A stretch of DNA of 64,000 nucleotides, taken from Caldimonas mangrovi (GTDB taxonomy: Bacteria; Pseudomonadota; Gammaproteobacteria; Burkholderiales; Burkholderiaceae_C). The stretch covers positions 19,074 to 83,073 of the forward strand of contig NZ_JAMKFE010000021.1 of assembly GCF_023721835.1 (NCBI RefSeq), given 5' to 3'. Shown here one piece after another: positions 60,531 through 64,000 of this stretch (position 1 is its first letter; each line of letters starts with the position of its first letter). Below the pieces are notes generated by a model that was given only the letters and a program-made list of their open reading frames with translations, was not told the origin of the DNA and ran no database searches. The position numbers and the translations under genes were made by a program.

Positions 60531-61103
60531 TCAGGTTCGCCCACGTGCTGCTTGCAACTCGGCGGCAACCCGAGTGCCGCCGTGGTCCGAACGGTGGTTC
60601 GCTCTTTCATGCAGCATGAGCACCGCGGGCCCATCGGGCGTCACCACTTCACCTACTTCTTTGAAGCCCACCTTGCTGTAGCAGCGGATGGCGCGTCTGT
60701 TGTTCGGGGAGGGATCTGTTTGGACCTTGGTAACGCACGGATCCGCAAACAGGCGTTCCACGAAAGCCGCAACCATGGCGGTTCCCAGCCCTTGGTTCAA
60801 GCGCGTTTCATCCACCAGAAACTGATCAATTCCCCTGGCTCCCGGGTCGCTTTCATCTTCCCACCAGCCGCCTCCCGAGCCTTGGACGACATAGGATTGA
60901 ATGAAACCGATGGGCTGATCCTTGATGCTGGCGATGTATGCCCGGGTCGATGAGCGACCCTCAATGATCGGCAAGTATTCATCCCGAACTTCTTCCATGG
61001 TGCTCGGTTCTTCCCACCATTCAGCCACGTGCGGCCGCAGGATCCAGGCGTGTAGCATCGGAAGATCTTCCACGGCGAGTGGTCTGAAAAGAAGTTTGTA
61101 CAT
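60531..61103 (-). CDS. AAC(6')-like GNAT aminoglycoside acetyltransferase
   Basis: A 190-residue GNAT enzyme closely resembling aminoglycoside 6'-N-acetyltransferases of the AAC(6')-Ib group. Shared blocks are FRPLAVEDLPMLHAWILRPH, VAEWWEEPSTMEEVRDEYLP, DQFLVDETRLNQGLGTAMVA and KVQTDPSPNNRRAIRCYSKV. These contain the acetyl-CoA loop and the acidic substrate site. Whether it acts on aminoglycosides is untested. An earlier in-frame ATG (61211) overlaps the DUF2277 stop as ATGA and would add 36 residues with no homology, so I chose 61103. Confidence 0.88.
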   Translation of the reverse strand: MYKLLFRPLAVEDLPMLHAWILRPHVAEWWEEPSTMEEVRDEYLPIIEGRSSTRAYIASIKDQPIGFIQSYVVQGSGGGWWEDESDPGARGIDQFLVDETRLNQGLGTAMVAAFVERLFADPCVTKVQTDPSPNNRRAIRCYSKVGFKEVGEVVTPDGPAVLMLHERANHRSDHGGTRVAAELQAARGRT

Positions 61104-61207
61104 TGCGTTCTCTGCCTCGTCGCCGTGCCGGTATTCAGCCGCCGCCGCGGGATGGCCGCTGCTGCCGGTGGCGGCTTCGACGTCGGATACCTTGTGGGCT
61201 TCTGTGC

Positions 61208-61483
61208 TCATGGCGGCAAACCGAATCTCACGGCCGCTTTGGCTCGGGCCTTGGCGGCCTCGGTGTCGCGGTTGCGCGGCTCGGCCGTTGTGACGAGTGA
61301 GCGGACGAGAACGCGAGCCGAGGCGGCAACCTCTTCGACCGCGCGCTCGAATGCCGCTTCGTTTGCCTTGGACGGCACATTGAAACCGCTGAGCTTGCGA
61401 ACGAACTGGAGCGCCGCGTCTCGGATCTCGAGTTCCGTGGCCGGCGGGTCGAAGTTGAACAACGTCTTGATGTTGCGGCACAT
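61208..61483 (-). CDS. DUF2277 protein
   Basis: A 91-residue DUF2277 protein, recognised by MCRNIKTLFNFDPPATELEI and the helix ALQFVRKLSGFNVPSK. It has no membrane span and function is unknown. The family is found across proteobacteria and actinobacteria, often as a single gene. Its stop overlaps a possible start of the AAC(6')-like gene, suggesting joint expression. Confidence 0.9.
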   Translation of the reverse strand: MCRNIKTLFNFDPPATELEIRDAALQFVRKLSGFNVPSKANEAAFERAVEEVAASARVLVRSLVTTAEPRNRDTEAAKARAKAAVRFGLPP

Positions 61484-61575
61484 GACGGCTCCAGTTCGAT
61501 ACTGACGCATTGAATGGTATGCCATCCACCCGTCGCGGGCAGGCATCGCGGAGGCGAGGCGCGGCGGGTCCAGGG

Positions 61576-62100
61576 TCAGGCACCGCTCTTCAGCATGACG
61601 CCGGGGTCGAGGTAGAACATCTTGCGCCATCCCTGCGTTTCCGTGCTGTACCGCCAAGGCAGCGGAACAAGCGAGAACACCGCGTAGTGCAGGTGGGGTG
61701 GCTTCCCTGCCGCGTTGCCGGATACGCCGACCGTGCCGACCTGCGAACCGGAGCCGACCAGTACCGGCGGCGCGGCTCCATAGCTCGACAGGTGCGCGTA
61801 GTAATGAATGCGCCACTTCGGTCCGAGAACGGCGACGACCTTGCCGCCCTGGCCCCACTCGCCTCTGTAGATGACCAGACCCGCCGTTGCGGCAATGACT
61901 TTCTGGCCCTGCTGCGCAAAGATGTCTATGCCCTTGTGCACGCCGGAAGCGCCCCAAGGCTCGTACCAGAAAGACTTCGGATTCCAGTCGCGAGCAGAGG
62001 CGCCCTCGACCGGAATGACCGGGTTCTCGGGGACCAGCATCCCGGCCGCCAAAATGCCCAGAAGAGATAGCGACACTTTCAGTCGTGCTCGATGTTGCAT
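61576..62100 (-). CDS. M23 (LytM-type) metallopeptidase
   Basis: A 174-residue peptidase of family M23. An N-terminal signal or anchor (LKVSLSLLGILAAGMLV, residues 7-23) leads to the zinc site: HKGIDIF (His, Asp) near 55 and HLHYAVF near 136, with the intervening GSQVGTVGVSGNAAGKPPHL. Such enzymes cleave peptidoglycan cross-links or activate amidases. A lysostaphin-like role in the envelope is inferred. It is followed by DUF2277 on the same strand. Confidence 0.9.
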   Translation of the reverse strand: MQHRARLKVSLSLLGILAAGMLVPENPVIPVEGASARDWNPKSFWYEPWGASGVHKGIDIFAQQGQKVIAATAGLVIYRGEWGQGGKVVAVLGPKWRIHYYAHLSSYGAAPPVLVGSGSQVGTVGVSGNAAGKPPHLHYAVFSLVPLPWRYSTETQGWRKMFYLDPGVMLKSGA

Positions 62101-62210
62101 CTATGGTGCCGCCCCGTCCCGGCGCATGCAGGTGGTGTACTCGCCGCGAGGCTCTTCGAGCAGCGGAGCCGGTGTGTCGAACGCGATGCTCCAGCCGACC
62201 ACGCTCGATC

Positions 62211-62573
62211 TCATCTCGACAAGGGGCCGAAGAAGCCAATGATCCTTTCGATCCGCGTACCGTCGGCCGAGATGAATGCAATGTCGATCCCCTCGGGAAG
62301 CTCATTCCCGCCGGCGTCAACGGCGCGCCAGGCAAACCGTGCGACGCCGTGGTGTTCATCGACCTGACTGGTGCGAACGACTCGTGACCCAGGCCGCCTC
62401 GCAAGCACCTTCGCGATGTGGGCGAGAAGTTCGGAGCTGCCAAGCGCGTGTACGGTGGGATCCGTGTAGCTGGCAGCCGGCGCCCAGACCCGTGCTATCA
62501 GTTCGGCACGCCGCTGCGGCGATGCTTCGCTCCATGCCTGACAGTACGTGTCGATCAATGCGGTCAGTTCCAT
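62211..62573 (-). CDS. NTF2/SnoaL-like protein
   Basis: A 120-residue NTF2-fold protein: LIDTYCQAWSEASPQRRAELIARVWAPAASYTDPTVHALG in outline, then a strand-rich half ending GIDIAFISADGTRIERIIGFF. Single-domain members bind or isomerise small molecules. It is one of two such genes here (the other at 63010), and both lie in the low-GC accessory run. Confidence 0.85.
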   Translation of the reverse strand: MELTALIDTYCQAWSEASPQRRAELIARVWAPAASYTDPTVHALGSSELLAHIAKVLARRPGSRVVRTSQVDEHHGVARFAWRAVDAGGNELPEGIDIAFISADGTRIERIIGFFGPLSR

Positions 62574-62592
62574 ACGCCTCCAAGCTTGACCA

Positions 62593-62916
62593 TCAGCGGA
62601 ATGCCGAGAGAACCGAGAAGGCGGCAGCGGCACCGGCGAGCCAGAAGAGTCCGCGCGTTGCCACCTTGCGAAGCGAAGACCAGTAGGGTTGGGTTGCAAC
62701 GTCCTTCGTCCCCAACGACAGGTGCTCCGTGCCGACCACAAACAGCAGGACGGGAACGAGGAAGACCCCCGTCAAAGCAGCCAGCAGAAGAAGGCTGCGC
62801 CCTTGTGGCGAGAGCGCCAGCGCGTTTGCTGCAGCCTCTTGCAGCGGCATGGCAAAACCGAGCGCGAGACCGCTGAGGAGTGCGGCGGTGCGGGTTGGCG
62901 CAATCGGTGGTTTCAT
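62593..62916 (-). CDS. Small membrane protein of unknown function
   Basis: A 107-residue protein with three likely helices (AALLSGLALGFAMPL, LLLLAALTGVFLVPVLLFVVG, and LFWLAGAAAAFSVLSAF). No family is recognised. The N-terminus is short and basic. It is 19 bases before the NTF2-like gene on the same strand. Confidence 0.6.
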   Translation of the reverse strand: MKPPIAPTRTAALLSGLALGFAMPLQEAAANALALSPQGRSLLLLAALTGVFLVPVLLFVVGTEHLSLGTKDVATQPYWSSLRKVATRGLFWLAGAAAAFSVLSAFR

Positions 62917-63009
62917 GCGGCCCGGCGACGAACGTGAACGGCGCGTTCCAGCAAGCGACGCTTGCTGGCGCACGGCTGCTCGATGGAAGGGTCAGCTGTG
63001 CGCATGCGA

Positions 63010-63399
63010 CTACTGTTGCGCCTGGAGCATGGCCGCCATCTTCTGATGGATCAAGTTGATGGCCTTGAGGGGTCGGATCAGCACCTTGAACTCGACGATC
63101 CGCCCCTCGATGTCCCACTTGAGCATGTCGACACCGTTGACGCCGATGCCGTCGATTTCTACCTGGAACTCAAGCACCGCGTCGGAAGGGCCGGTGACTT
63201 CTCGAACATACCTGAAGGACGGATTGAAGAAAACCTGGAACGCGGCAGAGAGGTATTGGATCGTGATGGCCTTTCCGACCTGCGGCGTATGAACGACGGG
63301 CGAGTGGAACACCACGTTGTCCCCGAGAACCGAGTCGAGGCCTGCAGCGTCTCGGGACTTCACGAGTGCATGCCAGGTAGATAACGTGTCGATGGTCAT
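63010..63399 (-). CDS. NTF2/SnoaL-like protein
   Basis: A 129-residue NTF2-fold protein with LSTWHALVKSRDAAGLDSVLGDNVVFHSPVVHTPQ (in outline), the helix-and-strand opening of this family. The later half is DAVLEFQVEIDGIGVNGVDMLKWDIEGRIVEFKVLIRP. It is a typical stand-alone SnoaL-like domain. Alternative starts at 63426 and 63444 exist; GGAGAGCCC before ATG 63399 favours this one. Confidence 0.85.
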   Translation of the reverse strand: MTIDTLSTWHALVKSRDAAGLDSVLGDNVVFHSPVVHTPQVGKAITIQYLSAAFQVFFNPSFRYVREVTGPSDAVLEFQVEIDGIGVNGVDMLKWDIEGRIVEFKVLIRPLKAINLIHQKMAAMLQAQQ

Positions 63400-63705
63400 T
63401 GCGGGCTCTCCGGAAGGTGCGTTCATGCCAGCGACACGGCCCATGCCGGCCCTGGACAGGCTGTGCCGATGATGAAGGCTCCCGCATGCGCGAGAGTCAA
63501 GAGCGTTCGGCCTGTTGGCATGGGACCCCGTCGTTTGCGTCAGGTGAAAGTGTCAACCAAACCGATGCGAGCTCCCCTGGCTTGCCGGGGCATGTCCTCT
63601 CGATGGGAATACGAAGGGACATCCCCAGTCCTGCAACGGCGACGAAGTGCGCCAAGATTGGTGGTTGCGAATTCATCAATCTGAAGCTTTGGAAAGGGGA
63701 AGTCC
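63400..63705. other. Gene-free stretch before the transposase
   Basis: It contains the upstream region of the NTF2-like gene and the probable left flank of an insertion element. No terminal inverted repeat is visible, as expected for IS110-type elements. The exact left end cannot be set because the right end lies outside the window. Confidence 0.45.
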
Positions 63706-64000
63706 GTGGAGCAGATTACACGAGGCGACCGTTGCCGGGAAGCCACCCGGGTGGGTGTGGACCTGGCCAAGCAGGTGATCCAGGTGCACGCGGTGGATAG
63801 GCGCGGCCGGGTGATCACCAGCCGGGCGCTGCGACGCGATCAGTTCCTGCCGTGGTGCGCGCAATTGCCCACGGGTTGCCTCGTGGCGATGGAGGCCAGC
63901 TCAAGCGCCCACCACTGGGGCCGCCGGCTGCAAGCGATGGGGCTGGACGCACGCATCATCTCCGCACAGCTGGCCGCGCCGTACCGCATGCAAGGCCACA
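63706..64000 (+). CDS. IS110 family transposase, N-terminal part (cut by window edge)
   Basis: At least 98 codons of a DEDD transposase. The first catalytic Asp is in TRVGVDLAKQVIQVHAVDR and the Glu in LVAMEASSSAHHWGRRLQAM, with the following RIISAQLAAPYRMQGH typical of IS110. The start is GTG with AAGGGGA upstream. The frame runs open to the edge. It marks the right border of the accessory gene run. Confidence 0.88.
   Translation, partial: MEQITRGDRCREATRVGVDLAKQVIQVHAVDRRGRVITSRALRRDQFLPWCAQLPTGCLVAMEASSSAHHWGRRLQAMGLDARIISAQLAAPYRMQGH
63706..64000 (+). mobile_element. IS110-type insertion sequence, partial
   Basis: Only the transposase start is inside the window. IS110 elements lack classic terminal repeats, so the left end is somewhere in the preceding gene-free DNA. 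Confidence 0.75.

Noticed and set aside
56158..63705. Integron cassette array as explanation for the run of small one-way genes
   Set aside because: I looked for paired RYYYAAC/GTTRRRY ends between genes and found no consistent attC-like sites, and several genes overlap or are coupled. No integrase is in the window.
1..64000. tRNA, rRNA, CRISPR array or cobalamin riboswitch
   Set aside because: No T-arm/GTTCGA pattern with a matching acceptor stem, no regularly spaced repeats and no B12-box upstream of the adenosyltransferase or BtuF-like gene were found by reading.

Overview
The window is high-GC (near 70% in most genes) DNA from a betaproteobacterium, most likely order Burkholderiales near the Rubrivivax/Leptothrix/Comamonadaceae group. 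This rests on the mnmG-rsmG-lysE-parA-parB block, a PEP-CTERM protein, a matB/TRAP locus, short GC-rich intergenic repeats and gene families typical of that order; no rRNA is present to confirm it. I see no tRNA, rRNA or CRISPR array.

Layout. 0-3.6 kb: a low-GC orphan gene, fumC, and an SbtA-like permease with a PII-like partner. 3.6-12.4 kb: an RRM RNA-binding protein, two zinc-ribbon membrane proteins, a BtuF-like protein, a diguanylate cyclase and tldD (several joined by ATGA overlaps), then aroG behind an apparent phenylalanine attenuator. 12.4-16.7 kb: an EF-hand protein, cobalamin adenosyltransferase, a GlcD-like FAD oxidase, a methyltransferase and a frameshifted PEP-CTERM gene. 16.8-21.7 kb: the prkA-yeaH-spoVR stress operon (minus strand) behind a sigma-54-like promoter. 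22.1-28.4 kb: the chromosome-partition block parB, a hydrolase, a small membrane protein, parA, a LysE exporter, rsmG and mnmG, with three parS sites inside rsmG and mnmG. 28.7-34.8 kb: a YeiW-like protein and an osmotic-stress operon (otsB, GH15, otsA, mscS). 35-43.6 kb: a dioxygenase, two response regulators, a PNPOx-like/GST pair with a divergent LysR gene, and a TetR gene facing a VOC-MATE operon with twin operators. 43.6-52.1 kb: an acid-activation and uptake locus (enoyl-CoA hydratase, malonyl-CoA synthetase, LysR regulator, DUF1445 hydro-lyase, complete TRAP transporter plus a second binding protein).

52-64 kb is a run of small, mostly minus-strand accessory genes: TauE/SafE, PaiB-like, a GNAT-VOC fusion, three methyltransferase-type or L7/L12-like genes, a LOG-like protein, a serine beta-lactamase-fold protein, an AAC(6')-like acetyltransferase, an M23 peptidase and two NTF2-fold proteins. 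GC falls to about 60% towards the right end, where an IS110-type transposase begins.

The strongest regulatory finding is the leader peptide before aroG, with a Phe-rich codon run, a perfect intrinsic terminator and an exactly complementary antiterminator segment. Others are the parS sites inside coding sequence, the sigma-54-like site before prkA, the paired TetR operators over a TTGACA-N17-TACAGT promoter, and a membrane-anchored protein built from two L7/L12-like helical motifs. All functions are read from sequence patterns and family knowledge; no database search was run.
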